The notes under the pieces are model-generated. The model saw only the letters and a list, made by a program, of their open reading frames with translations. It did no database searches and had not been told where the DNA came from. A program made the translations under genes and the position numbers. This document shows positions 45,365-53,494 of a DNA stretch of 64,000 bases, piece by piece. How positions within the stretch are numbered: the first letter of the stretch is position 1; the number at the start of each line of letters is the position of its first letter. Source of the stretch: Aquirhabdus parva (GTDB lineage: Bacteria; Pseudomonadota; Gammaproteobacteria; Pseudomonadales; Moraxellaceae); the NCBI RefSeq assembly GCF_003351745.1, contig NZ_CP031222.1, positions 2,958,207-3,022,206 on the forward strand. The letters are read 5' to 3'.

Positions 45365-45544
45365 TTATTTGTGCCCATGTCCATGACTATGGACATCCGA
45401 GCCGTGATCGCCATGCGCTTTTTCATGGACATAACCAGTACCATGATGACTGCCATGATACGCATAGTGATGGTGGTAATGATGTCCTGCTGCAAAAGCA
45501 GGTACTGAGACCGCTGTGAGTAAAACCGCGCATAAATACTTCAT
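45365..45544 (-). CDS. His-rich secreted mini-protein
   Basis: This 59-residue protein starts at ATG 45544 (GAGGGG upstream) with the signal MKYLCAVLLTAVSVPAFA. The mature part of about 40 residues is dominated by His, Gly and Tyr (AAGHHYHHHYAYHGSHHGTG, then further His to the end). Such clusters usually bind Zn2+, Ni2+ or Cu2+. It is convergent with the small lipoprotein and shares its terminator. A metal-buffering role is inference; no family is recognised. Confidence 0.7.
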   Translation of the reverse strand: MKYLCAVLLTAVSVPAFAAGHHYHHHYAYHGSHHGTGYVHEKAHGDHGSDVHSHGHGHK

Positions 45545-45825
45545 GATATAGCCCCTCATGTTAAAGATAATGCTAAATTCTGACCAACCCTCTTATTTCA
45601 TTCTCGGTGATCCATCCATACCATAATGGCTAAAGATCGCATATAAGATTACATTTTTGTCATCTTAACGTTTTTACACACCCCATCATTTCTTTGTTTT
45701 TCAATACACTAATAAATTTTAGTTTCAGTCTTCTTACACTTGATACAAATTGTTACTTCTTCTTTTTTATGATGAGACTTACCCTCCGCTCGCTTAATAC
45801 TGAAAAACAACGGATGAGAATAATC

Positions 45826-46989
45826 ATGAAAATTTTATTTCCAGTGACGCTGGTTACAGCGGCTCTTGCTTTAACAGCGTGCGGAGGCGGCGGGGGCGGC
45901 AATGATGCACCAGCAAGCAACTCAGGGACGGTGAATGTCGCAATCACCGATAATCCGTCATGCGGCTTTAACCATGTCTGGGTGACCGTTCAACAAATCC
46001 GCGTCAATGGCAGTGCCACGGCGGGTGATAATGATGCAGGCTGGCAAACCCTCACCTTGGCTACACCGCAGCGTATCGACCTACTCTCTTTAACCAATGG
46101 CGTGCTGCAACAGTTGGGTCAATTCCCGCTGTCCGCAGGACAATATCAACAGATTCGTCTAGTGCTAGTCGCGAATGGTAATACCGTGGTTCCGACCACC
46201 GCTACAGGCGCGGATGGTACCGAAGTTGCTCTCTCAACACCGAGCGCGACACAAAGCGGCTATAAAGTGATTGGGAACTTCACGGTTCAACCCAACACAT
46301 TAACCGATCTGGTTTTGGACTTTGATGCTTGCCGTTCAATCGTGCAAAAAGGCAATGGCGCTTACAGCTTGAAACCTGTGGTAACAGCGACTCCTGTGGT
46401 GGTCAGTGGTCGAATCAAAGGCTACGTCTCCCCCACTGAAGTCGGTGCTATGGTCTATGCGGAACAAAATGGGCACGTGATTAAAGGCACTGTGGTCAAC
46501 ACCGATGGCAGCTTCACACTCGCCCCGCTTGTTCAAAGCAGTGCCAATGGCAATTACGATGTCGTGGTCGTTGATAAAGGCTACGCCGATGCAATCATTC
46601 GTGCAGTCCCGGTCACCGCGAATGCAGATACAACAGTCTCCACCGCCGCGGCTCCAATTTCTACACCAGCCTCAGGCGTCCAGATCGCTAGTGGTAGTGC
46701 GACCTCAGCCAGCGATGGCATATTGGTACGGGCACTGCAAACAGTAAATGGCGGAACCTATGAAATCGCCTCGATGGTCACCAATGGTAGCTTCTCGTTC
46801 ACCCTGCCAGCGGGCACGCCAACCTATGTGGGTACCTATAGCAGCACCTTACCAATTGCATTGACTTCTAATGGTATCGCTGCTGGGCAGTATCAGATCG
46901 AAGCGGATGAAACCGTGACCGGTGCGGTTCAAACCACACCGATCAATATCACATCAAGCAGTATCACCAACTTAAACTTTAAGTTCTGA
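45826..46989 (+). CDS. DUF4382-domain lipoprotein
   Basis: This 387-residue protein starts at ATG 45826 with the signal MKILFPVTLVTAALALTAC (lipobox LTAC) and a Gly-rich stretch. DUF4382 follows: TVNVAITDNPSCGFNHVWVTVQQIRV, QTLTLATPQRIDLLSLTNGVLQQLG. The C-terminal half has repeated beta-sandwich-like segments (VVVSGRIKGYVSP, GVQIASGSATSASDG). The role of DUF4382 is unknown. The frame is open upstream to 45694 without a ribosome site. A terminator follows. Confidence 0.85.
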   Translation: MKILFPVTLVTAALALTACGGGGGGNDAPASNSGTVNVAITDNPSCGFNHVWVTVQQIRVNGSATAGDNDAGWQTLTLATPQRIDLLSLTNGVLQQLGQFPLSAGQYQQIRLVLVANGNTVVPTTATGADGTEVALSTPSATQSGYKVIGNFTVQPNTLTDLVLDFDACRSIVQKGNGAYSLKPVVTATPVVVSGRIKGYVSPTEVGAMVYAEQNGHVIKGTVVNTDGSFTLAPLVQSSANGNYDVVVVDKGYADAIIRAVPVTANADTTVSTAAAPISTPASGVQIASGSATSASDGILVRALQTVNGGTYEIASMVTNGSFSFTLPAGTPTYVGTYSSTLPIALTSNGIAAGQYQIEADETVTGAVQTTPINITSSSITNLNFKF

Positions 46990-47030
46990 TGACCTGCAAA
47001 TCTGCCAGATTGTGAAATCTGAGAGGCTAT

Positions 47031-47064
47031 AAAAAAAAGCCACCTCATGACGGTGGCTTTTTTT
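47031..47064. terminator. Bidirectional terminator between DUF4382 gene and beta-lactamase
   Basis: GCCACC and GGTGGC form the stem around TCATGAC, flanked by eight As and seven Ts. Confidence 0.9.
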
Positions 47065-47087
47065 ATGGTCATTGAACAAGAGGCGCT

Positions 47088-47987
47088 TTAAGAATAATCA
47101 GGATAATGCGAGAGCGCCAATTTGGTTGCAGCCGCCAGCACATCGCGGCGGTTATCCGCATCTTTTTTAAGCTGGGTGAAGTAGATCGTCAGCACCACAG
47201 GCTCACCTGAGGGTGGCCAGAGCAGCCCGATATCATTGGTGGTGCCATAGTTGCCACTGCCCGTTTTATCCCCGACCTTCCAGCCACTCGGCGCACCAGC
47301 ACGGATGGTAGCATCCCCCGTGGTATTGCCCTTGATCCATGTGATCAGTTGTGCACGCAGGTTTGGCGCGAGGATGCTATTGCCCAGTGCAATTTTCTTC
47401 AGACTGTTTGCCATGGCTTTTGGTGTGGTGGTATCACGGATGTCAAATGGCAGTGCACTATTCAAATCCGGTTCAAAGCGATCCAGCCTAAAGTCACGAT
47501 CCCCCAAACTCTGTGCAAAGTGATTGACCGCCTCTAAGCCACCAATTTGTTTAATCAGTAAATTAGCCGCGGTATTGTCACTGTATTGCAAGGTTGCAGC
47601 ACAGAGCTCAGAGACACTCATGCCCTGCGCCAGATTTTTACGCGTGATCGGGGCATAGGATAAGAGGTCCTCTTCACTATAAGCGATATGCTGGGTCAGC
47701 AAACTCGCTTGAGTCATGCTTTTTTTCAGCACGGCGGAGGCGAGCATCAGCTTAAAGGTACTGCAAAAGGGAAAACGCTCATCACCGCGATATTGAAACT
47801 CCTGCCCGGTACCGGTGTTAATCAGTGCTAGGCCTAGCCGCCCTTTGCTGCTGGTTTCCAATGCTGTCAATTCTTGAGTAAGTATGTCAGAGGGTGTGTC
47901 TGCGGCTCGAACGCGCGCGGTGAGACTGGCAAAAGGCAACGCCACGCCAGCCAATAACAGAGTGCGGCGTAATGGAGAATGGGTCAT
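47088..47987 (-). CDS. Class A beta-lactamase
   Basis: This 299-residue periplasmic serine beta-lactamase has all class A motifs: CSTFK (Ser76, Lys79), SDN (136-138), FEPDLN with the general-base Glu172, and KTGSG (241-245). The block GNYGTTND resembles L2/CTX-M-like enzymes. A Cys precedes the active Ser (C75), with no obvious Cys at the 238 position to pair with. The N-terminus [20 protein letters not shown] has a twin-arginine look (Tat). No AmpR-type regulator is adjacent. Spectrum cannot be told from sequence. Confidence 0.93.
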   Translation of the reverse strand: MTHSPLRRTLLLAGVALPFASLTARVRAADTPSDILTQELTALETSSKGRLGLALINTGTGQEFQYRGDERFPFCSTFKLMLASAVLKKSMTQASLLTQHIAYSEEDLLSYAPITRKNLAQGMSVSELCAATLQYSDNTAANLLIKQIGGLEAVNHFAQSLGDRDFRLDRFEPDLNSALPFDIRDTTTPKAMANSLKKIALGNSILAPNLRAQLITWIKGNTTGDATIRAGAPSGWKVGDKTGSGNYGTTNDIGLLWPPSGEPVVLTIYFTQLKKDADNRRDVLAAATKLALSHYPDYS

Positions 47988-48062
47988 GAAAGGCTCACCA
48001 AATAGATCGCGTGACAACGTGATAAACAGGTCATGATCAGCATCAAGACCTGATCGCAACAA

Positions 48063-48341
48063 GCGTGCGATGTGGGATGCGTATTGGAAAAATTGTTATG
48101 AAAAGCAAAATAGGTGTTGATGCACGTACCACACCCAGCCTATCCCTAAAGATAGCTGGGAACCTGCATCAACACAGATACGTTAAAAGTTTTGACCGGA
48201 CGGTGCAATGGACGAAATGTTAAAAAGTGTTGATCGAACACAGTGAATCATTACAGTTCACCCCATTAAATCCCAACAAAAGTGTGTTCTCAGTCAAGCT
48301 TAAGTATCCGATACTAAAGAATACTTCTCTAAGGCCAAGAC
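48063..48341. other. Intergenic region upstream of the propeptide-like gene
   Basis: This stretch carries the divergent promoters of the beta-lactamase and the propeptide gene. No RNA gene or hairpin is convincing here. Confidence 0.4.
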
Positions 48342-48977
48342 GTGGATACCCACATGCGATCTTTAGTACACCATCATACTGTAAACACATCCCCTCTAAA
48401 GGTCTTGGTCGCCTGTTGTGTTTGGGCTGTGGTTTCTGCCACCGCTTATGCGGATGAGGCTTGGGTCTCCACCCATACTCGGGCTTTTGCGTCTGCATTT
48501 GGAAAGCTCCCGACCTCAACAACACCCGTTGCCAATGATATGCCAGTTCACATCACCGTGGCCCTGAAACTGCGCAATGAAGCCGATCTAAATAAAAAAC
48601 TCGACGGTGGTACACCACATCACTTTTTAACCCCTGCCCAGTTCGCTGAGCAGTACAGCCCGACAGAACAGCAAGCCAATCAAGTCAGCGACTATCTCAA
48701 AAAATCGGGCTTTCACGATATCAGCATCGCGCCTAATCGCTTATTGATCAATGCTGAGGGCACGGCTGAAAACGTGCAAACGGCATTTAATACCCCGTTA
48801 TATCAATTCACCGCGCATGATGGTCGTCAGGTCTACGCCAACACCAAGGATGCTCAAGTGCCGCAGTCTCTGGCTGATATCGTGGATGCGGTCTTGGGAC
48901 TAGAGAATGTCTATCTTTTGCATGTTAATCCGCCCAGAGCAGCAGCTCCAGTTCCCGCACCCGTAGCAAAGTCATAG
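48342..48977 (+). CDS. Stand-alone S53 (pro-kumamolisin) propeptide-like secreted protein
   Basis: This 211-residue protein has a signal peptide (about residues 16-37, ending TAYA) and only the pro-kumamolisin activation domain. It matches the propeptide of the complete sedolisin at 57979 over WVST, VALKLRNEADLNKKLDGG (sedolisin VGLKLRNENQLDQEI), FLTPAQFAEQYSPTEQQ, IAPNRLLINAEGT and AQVPQSLADIVDAVLGL. No peptidase domain follows; it ends in an Ala/Pro tail. GTG 48342 has AAGG 7 bases upstream; ATG 48354 is an alternative. It may inhibit or assist folding of a sedolisin in trans. Confidence 0.85.
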   Translation: MDTHMRSLVHHHTVNTSPLKVLVACCVWAVVSATAYADEAWVSTHTRAFASAFGKLPTSTTPVANDMPVHITVALKLRNEADLNKKLDGGTPHHFLTPAQFAEQYSPTEQQANQVSDYLKKSGFHDISIAPNRLLINAEGTAENVQTAFNTPLYQFTAHDGRQVYANTKDAQVPQSLADIVDAVLGLENVYLLHVNPPRAAAPVPAPVAKS

Positions 48978-49047
48978 CGGAATGACTCAATCGTTAGCGG
49001 ATTATAACAACTCGCAAATCTCCCCTTTTTGAGTCATTCTACCCATA

Positions 49048-49079
49048 AAAAATGGCAATCCGTGGATTGCCATTTTTAT
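49048..49079. terminator. Bidirectional terminator between propeptide-like gene and fadL
   Basis: AATGGCAATCC and GGATTGCCATT are perfect complements around GT, flanked by A and T runs. Confidence 0.9.
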
Positions 49080-49104
49080 TGAAGTTACTTAGCTAAGTAG
49101 CTGT

Positions 49105-50460
49105 TTAGAAGTGATAACCCACTTTAAAGCCGTAAGCAATGGCATGACCGTCTTTGAAGTCACCTGCATAGCTAGCTGCTTCATTACCCGGTACTGAGTG
49201 CGCGCCGGTTTCTGCTTTGGCATCACCTAGCCAGAAGTACTTGATCCCAGTCGAGATATCCCAGTCTTTCACAGGGCTATAACGTAGACCTAAGCCCACG
49301 TTCCAATAGCCATCGGTCGGTCCCAGGGTAGTGATCGGATTACCTGCACCACTGTCCCAACCTACAGAAGCGGTACCTGAGAATTGATCATTGAACTTAC
49401 GGCCTAGACCTAAGTTTGCAGACCATTGGTCTTTGGCATAATCCACGAGGTTAAAGCCACCGGCATAGCCACCTTTACCCAAGATTGGCGACACGGCACC
49501 TGCCACTTGACCAAACTGATAAGGACGGATCGCGAAGCTCTTCCAGTTGACCCAGCGTACGTTGGCAAACGCCACGGTGTCCGCCATGATGCCGGTCTGA
49601 AAGTCTAAGTTGACGGATTGCGGGGTGGTGATTTTGGTATCGCCTGACGCGTTGGTGTTGATGCCTTTGGCTTTACCCAATGCACCAGCAATCGCAGCAC
49701 GTTGTGCTGCTGGAACAAGGCTTAAAATACCGCCTAACTGAGCCGCAGGGATGCTCTGAATGGCATTGATCAATGGTGTCGATTCATCAGCCTGAACTTC
49801 GTGTTCAATTTCAGAGCGATAGGTAATCGAAGTTTTCAGCGCGATTTCTGGAATTTCGTAAGCAAAACCCGCCAACCAGCCGTAGGCATTGTTTTGCTTG
49901 ATGTTAGCGCTATAGCCGTTAAACAGGCTGTACGTTGAACCACGGAGGTCTACTTTACCGCGCAGTTCTTGATAAACCACACCACCATAGAAGTTGAAGT
50001 TTTTGGTCGGTTGATAACCAAAGATCGCCGTGTAATCACGGCTCTCAACTTGAACGCGTGTTCCGCCATCGATACCCGCTTTCAAACTGCCGGTGGTAAT
50101 CGGCAATGAACCCAATACCTTATCGGTTGGCTTAGCGACGAAGTTGCTGTTACCTGAGTAGCTGGCATCCGCGCCATACGGCTCATCAAAGAGTAAGCCG
50201 AACGAGAACTGTTCAAAGGGTTGCAGCTTGAGCGCAAACGCTGGGAAGCGATAGGTGTTCGCCATGTCGCCAGTGCCATTGCCACCGTTGTCATGACCAG
50301 AAACTGTTGGATCAAGTACGGTGAAGCCCGCTTCTGCATAATTCCCTTTTTGCAAAAACGCGCCAATGGATTGACCTGAACGATCAAGTGCTGCTGCAAA
50401 GAGACTGGTGGTAGGAAGAGTTGCTAAAACAATAGCAACAGAGAGAGATTTCATTCTCAT
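49105..50460 (-). CDS. fadL: FadL-family outer-membrane long-chain fatty acid/hydrophobe transporter
   Basis: This 451-residue OMPP1/FadL protein has a signal (MRMKSLSVAIVLATLPTTSLFAAA) and the N-terminal plug-like opening ALDRSGQSIGAFLQKGNYAEAG. FALKLQPFEQFSFGLLFDEPYG follows, and the C-terminal strand ends GFKVGYHF. FadL moves hydrophobic molecules such as fatty acids across the outer membrane. AAGGA lies 9 bases before ATG 50460. A 30-bp motif shared with the lipase-linked AraC gene lies about 400 bases upstream, so it may be coregulated with the lipase. Confidence 0.92.
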   Translation of the reverse strand: MRMKSLSVAIVLATLPTTSLFAAALDRSGQSIGAFLQKGNYAEAGFTVLDPTVSGHDNGGNGTGDMANTYRFPAFALKLQPFEQFSFGLLFDEPYGADASYSGNSNFVAKPTDKVLGSLPITTGSLKAGIDGGTRVQVESRDYTAIFGYQPTKNFNFYGGVVYQELRGKVDLRGSTYSLFNGYSANIKQNNAYGWLAGFAYEIPEIALKTSITYRSEIEHEVQADESTPLINAIQSIPAAQLGGILSLVPAAQRAAIAGALGKAKGINTNASGDTKITTPQSVNLDFQTGIMADTVAFANVRWVNWKSFAIRPYQFGQVAGAVSPILGKGGYAGGFNLVDYAKDQWSANLGLGRKFNDQFSGTASVGWDSGAGNPITTLGPTDGYWNVGLGLRYSPVKDWDISTGIKYFWLGDAKAETGAHSVPGNEAASYAGDFKDGHAIAYGFKVGYHF

Positions 50461-50552
50461 GAGATCGGTCCTTGATGGAGTTATAAAAAATTAAATCAAA
50501 AATAACAGGGTGTCGCGCCGCATTATTTTTGACCACATAGTCCGCTTTTTCA

Positions 50553-50747
50553 TTATAAAGAGAGAGCAGATAATAGACCAGCAGATTTCAAACGATTTAT
50601 ATACTGTTGGGGTTGAGACTTCAGTCGAAATACTATGCAGATCACGCAGCCCAAAAGGATGAGCAACAATGGAATAAGAACCTTTTGTTGAAGAGGTGAC
50701 TTTGTCATTATTAAACAATCCATGTCATCGGGATAATATTTGTCCAT
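50553..50747 (-). CDS. Possible small single-helix membrane protein
   Basis: This frame starts at 50747 or 50708 and encodes 64 or 51 residues with one hydrophobic helix (VLIPLLLILLGCVICIVF) and a basic C-terminal tail. No ribosome site is convincing. It lies between fadL and the shared AraC-type motif at 50854-50883, so it could be the first gene of the fadL transcript. Low confidence. Confidence 0.3.
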   Translation of the reverse strand: MDKYYPDDMDCLIMTKSPLQQKVLIPLLLILLGCVICIVFRLKSQPQQYINRLKSAGLLSALSL

Positions 50748-50853
50748 CACTGGAGCAGATTTGAATACAAACTTTTTAAGCTTGGCTATAAAAGGGCTTG
50801 ATGTTGGTCAAGCCGCATATTAGAAAGATCAAACTTATTTCACTAGCGCATTT

Positions 50854-50883
50854 TCAGACAATAAATTGATATTAACGGACATT
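50854..50883. promoter_or_regulatory. AraC-type motif copy 1, between lipase and fadL
   Basis: The 30-bp sequence TCAGACAATAAATTGATATT... matches 53461-53490 at 25 of 30 positions. Each copy contains GACA, 17 bases, GACA, giving 21-base spacing (two helical turns), as expected for AraC-family half-sites. It lies upstream of the fadL-side genes on the minus strand. Confidence 0.6.
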
Positions 50884-50886
50884 AAG

Positions 50887-50918
50887 GTCAAAAACAGGAG
50901 AGCAACTTTCCTGTTTTT
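50887..50918 (-). terminator. Terminator after the lipase gene
   Basis: AAAAACAGGA and TCCTGTTTTT form the stem, 37 bases past the lipase stop (50955). On the minus strand the T run closes the 3' side. Confidence 0.8.
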
Positions 50919-50954
50919 GGCTTTGGTAACAAGGCTTTTCAAAAGATCAGGTTA

Positions 50955-52028
50955 TTAGAAACCTGCAACTTTCAAACGATTGGCTTGCTGGCGATACAAG
51001 GGAATAGGATCAGCGCCTGGTCCTGAACCCACCATGCCCAAAACCTGATTAACTTCATCCAAATGGTTTTGTGGATAGTCATCACGAATAACTTGACCTA
51101 AGTGACTTGAGCATTTCGGCACTAAGCCATCACTTGGACCATTTTGCAGCAAGGACGCGGCAACCATGCCATAGCTGGTCGAATCGAAAGCATTGGTCAT
51201 GAGTCCCGTACCACCCCATGAATAGTAATTTACACCATTCGCTTGGGTTTCACTGGGTCCACAGGGTGTGGTTGGAATCGCTTGTGGGAAAAGGACATTG
51301 AACTCAGCCGCACCTTTGGTGGTGAGTCCATAGTTGGCTGCGACGATATCTTGCGGGGCATCGGCAGCCGCACCAGATGCAACACCCTCTAGAGACAAGA
51401 AAAAGTTCACAGCCCCTGCAACGATAGAATCCAGCCCAGTCGCTTTGAGTGGGTTAATGAGTACCAGTTGTGCAGCGTCAGCTACTGGAGAACCAGTATT
51501 TGACCCAGCGATACCCGTCACAGAAGCAACCAGATCAGGTCGCACACCGGCGACATAACGGACGGACTGTACACCTTGACTATGACCGATCAGATTTACT
51601 TTGTCAGAACCCGTCAATGCGCGTATCGCAATGACTTGCTTGAGCAGTTGCTCTCCACGCACCGCATCAGAGTTGCCTGAGGATACGGTGGTCACAAAAA
51701 CATTGGCGCCATTGCTGCCAAGATCCTGAGGAATACCATGCCAATAATTGATCGGACCGATCTGCCCAAACCCAAACAGACCATGTGCGAGTACGATGGG
51801 ATATTTGGTTTGTGCATAATTGCTGGTCACGGTCACCTGATCCAAAGCACTGCTTTGCTGACACACGGCTTGACCATTGTTAATCGCACAATTCTCATGC
51901 ACGGCTTGAGGGCCTTGCCACCAGTTAAAAATGTTGTTGGGTACGGTCACTGCTGAAACCAAGACTGGGGTCAGCAAGATGGCACCAAACGTTAATGCAG
52001 GCACTATTTTTGAGGCTATTTTTGTCAT
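50955..52028 (-). CDS. lipA: Secreted triacylglycerol lipase (family I.1/I.2)
   Basis: This 357-residue secreted lipase has the signal MTKIASKIVPALTFGAILLT and the opening YPIVLAHGLFGF with the oxyanion region. The nucleophile Ser150 is in GHSQGV; Asp300 (PSDGLVP) and His322 (NHLDEV) complete the triad. Cys256 and Cys306 (TPCGP, PKCSS) probably form the conserved disulfide. Lipases of this group need a dedicated foldase, which lies upstream (lifO). GGAG lies upstream of ATG 52028. The gene ends with a terminator. The foldase-first order matches Acinetobacter lipBA. Confidence 0.94.
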   Translation of the reverse strand: MTKIASKIVPALTFGAILLTPVLVSAVTVPNNIFNWWQGPQAVHENCAINNGQAVCQQSSALDQVTVTSNYAQTKYPIVLAHGLFGFGQIGPINYWHGIPQDLGSNGANVFVTTVSSGNSDAVRGEQLLKQVIAIRALTGSDKVNLIGHSQGVQSVRYVAGVRPDLVASVTGIAGSNTGSPVADAAQLVLINPLKATGLDSIVAGAVNFFLSLEGVASGAAADAPQDIVAANYGLTTKGAAEFNVLFPQAIPTTPCGPSETQANGVNYYSWGGTGLMTNAFDSTSYGMVAASLLQNGPSDGLVPKCSSHLGQVIRDDYPQNHLDEVNQVLGMVGSGPGADPIPLYRQQANRLKVAGF

Positions 52029-52196
52029 TTTAGACAATCTCCATACTGTATTGATCATGCAGGATTTCATATCCCACACGTTTTTTGGTTATCGTTGTTT
52101 TCTATTGCCACTTTAACTCGACGTAATCGTTCTTCAGATACAAGGGCTCCTTATTCATAAAAATAGGGGAAACTTAAATTCATGGATGGGTTAGCG

Positions 52197-53246
52197 CTAA
52201 GATTGCTTTTTCAGGCTGCTGTCATGCATGGATTCAAATGTCTGAGCACGAATCCGCTCTTCAGGGGTACGAAATGATTGATTACGCAGTTCCGAAATCG
52301 CGCTTTGTTGCTGCGCTGGGTCAACACCACTAGCAGCAATCTGATCACGTGCGGCAAGATAGCGATCGACCTGACTTTGCCACTTGCCCTCCTCCACATC
52401 AGCTTGTTCCAAGCGGTCTGCTGCGGCTGCCCCAACGAGGCTTTCACGCATTTGACGCAGTTCCGCTGGTGAGCCACCTCTGGCCTGAATCTCACTGGTC
52501 AGTTGTTGCAATTGGTTATACTGCAAAATCGGGCGCATGCTGGCGACTAGGGATGCAGGCTGTTGACTAATAAGCTCTGCGCTTTTATCCGCTTTCTGCT
52601 TGGCAGTTAAACGCTTGTCATTATTAATGTTGTACTGAGCGATCGCGTACTGATCATAGAGCTCCTCATTGCCAAAAAAGACTGCTGCCTCTTTGACTGT
52701 AAAGATTTGGCGACGTAAGTCTTTCAGTGCGGATAAGGCTGTATTAAAACCATCTGGCGCATTGGTTTTAGCACTGGGCAGTGTAGAGCGACCATGCAAG
52801 TAGGCAATGTATTTATCCAATAACTGGAAGGCATAGGGTTGCGCAGTCTCTGGAAGTAGTCCGGTTAGATATTGACGGATATCCGCGGTCAATTGACTCT
52901 CGGTTTTCTCCCCTGTACTCGAAAAAAAATAATCAAAGCAGTTACGAATCCCAATGGTCAGAACCAGTTGTCCTTGACCATCTACCTGTAGCGGGCAATC
53001 CACCTCTGTACCCTGTAACGAGTTCGCTAAGACGGGCATGACGCCATGAAATTTTAAGGGTTTGGGCTCAATCGCACTTGCAGTTGCGGTCGCCGTGATT
53101 GGTGTTGGGCCGACACTGGTGGCGGCTGTCACGACGACAGACTTAGGCGCTGGTTTTAAAAACCAAACCATGCCGATGATAGCCATTGCCGCCAAGACAA
53201 CGACCATGAGAATGCCGACGATTTTACGTTGAATCAAACCTTCCAT
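52197..53246 (-). CDS. lifO: Lipase-specific foldase (Lif/LipB)
   Basis: This 349-residue membrane-anchored periplasmic chaperone folds the adjacent lipase. It has one N-terminal helix (KIVGILMVVVLAAMAIIGMVWFL), then a Thr/Ala-rich linker. The Lif signature is RNCFDYFFSSTGEK (RxxFDYxxSxxGE). The long helical C-terminal half includes AAVFFGNEELYDQYAIAQ. It is encoded 168 bases upstream of the lipase. The two probably form an operon controlled from the promoter region 53247-53494, shared with the divergent AraC gene. Confidence 0.93.
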   Translation of the reverse strand: MEGLIQRKIVGILMVVVLAAMAIIGMVWFLKPAPKSVVVTAATSVGPTPITATATASAIEPKPLKFHGVMPVLANSLQGTEVDCPLQVDGQGQLVLTIGIRNCFDYFFSSTGEKTESQLTADIRQYLTGLLPETAQPYAFQLLDKYIAYLHGRSTLPSAKTNAPDGFNTALSALKDLRRQIFTVKEAAVFFGNEELYDQYAIAQYNINNDKRLTAKQKADKSAELISQQPASLVASMRPILQYNQLQQLTSEIQARGGSPAELRQMRESLVGAAAADRLEQADVEEGKWQSQVDRYLAARDQIAASGVDPAQQQSAISELRNQSFRTPEERIRAQTFESMHDSSLKKQS

Positions 53247-53427
53247 GATGATGCTCTTATTCGCTGATGATCATTCGATAATATTCTTTAAACTAAATAC
53301 CAATTAAATCAAATAAATACAAATTCACTAATTTGATTTTTCGCTTAGAACTCATTTAATCACTGCATCCTTGCAGATTTAGATCATGAATTGACTTTAG
53401 CGCCATACATTAGTCTGGATGGGAGTC

Positions 53428-53456
53428 TAGACACTCTGGGGATGATTTCGTATAGT
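53428..53456 (+). promoter_or_regulatory. Sigma-70 promoter for the AraC regulator gene
   Basis: TAGACA (53428-53433) and TATAGT (53451-53456) are separated by 17 bases, each matching the consensus at 5 of 6. The start site would be near 53463, overlapping the regulatory motif that follows. Confidence 0.75.
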
Positions 53457-53460
53457 AAAG

Positions 53461-53490
53461 TCAGACAATAAGTTGATAAAAACGGACAAC
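53461..53490. promoter_or_regulatory. AraC-type motif copy 2, in the AraC gene leader
   Basis: TCAGACAATAAGTTGATAAA... matches 50854-50883 at 25 of 30 bases. It lies right after the -10 and just before the AraC start, suggesting autoregulation. Confidence 0.6.
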
Positions 53491-53494
53491 GAAT

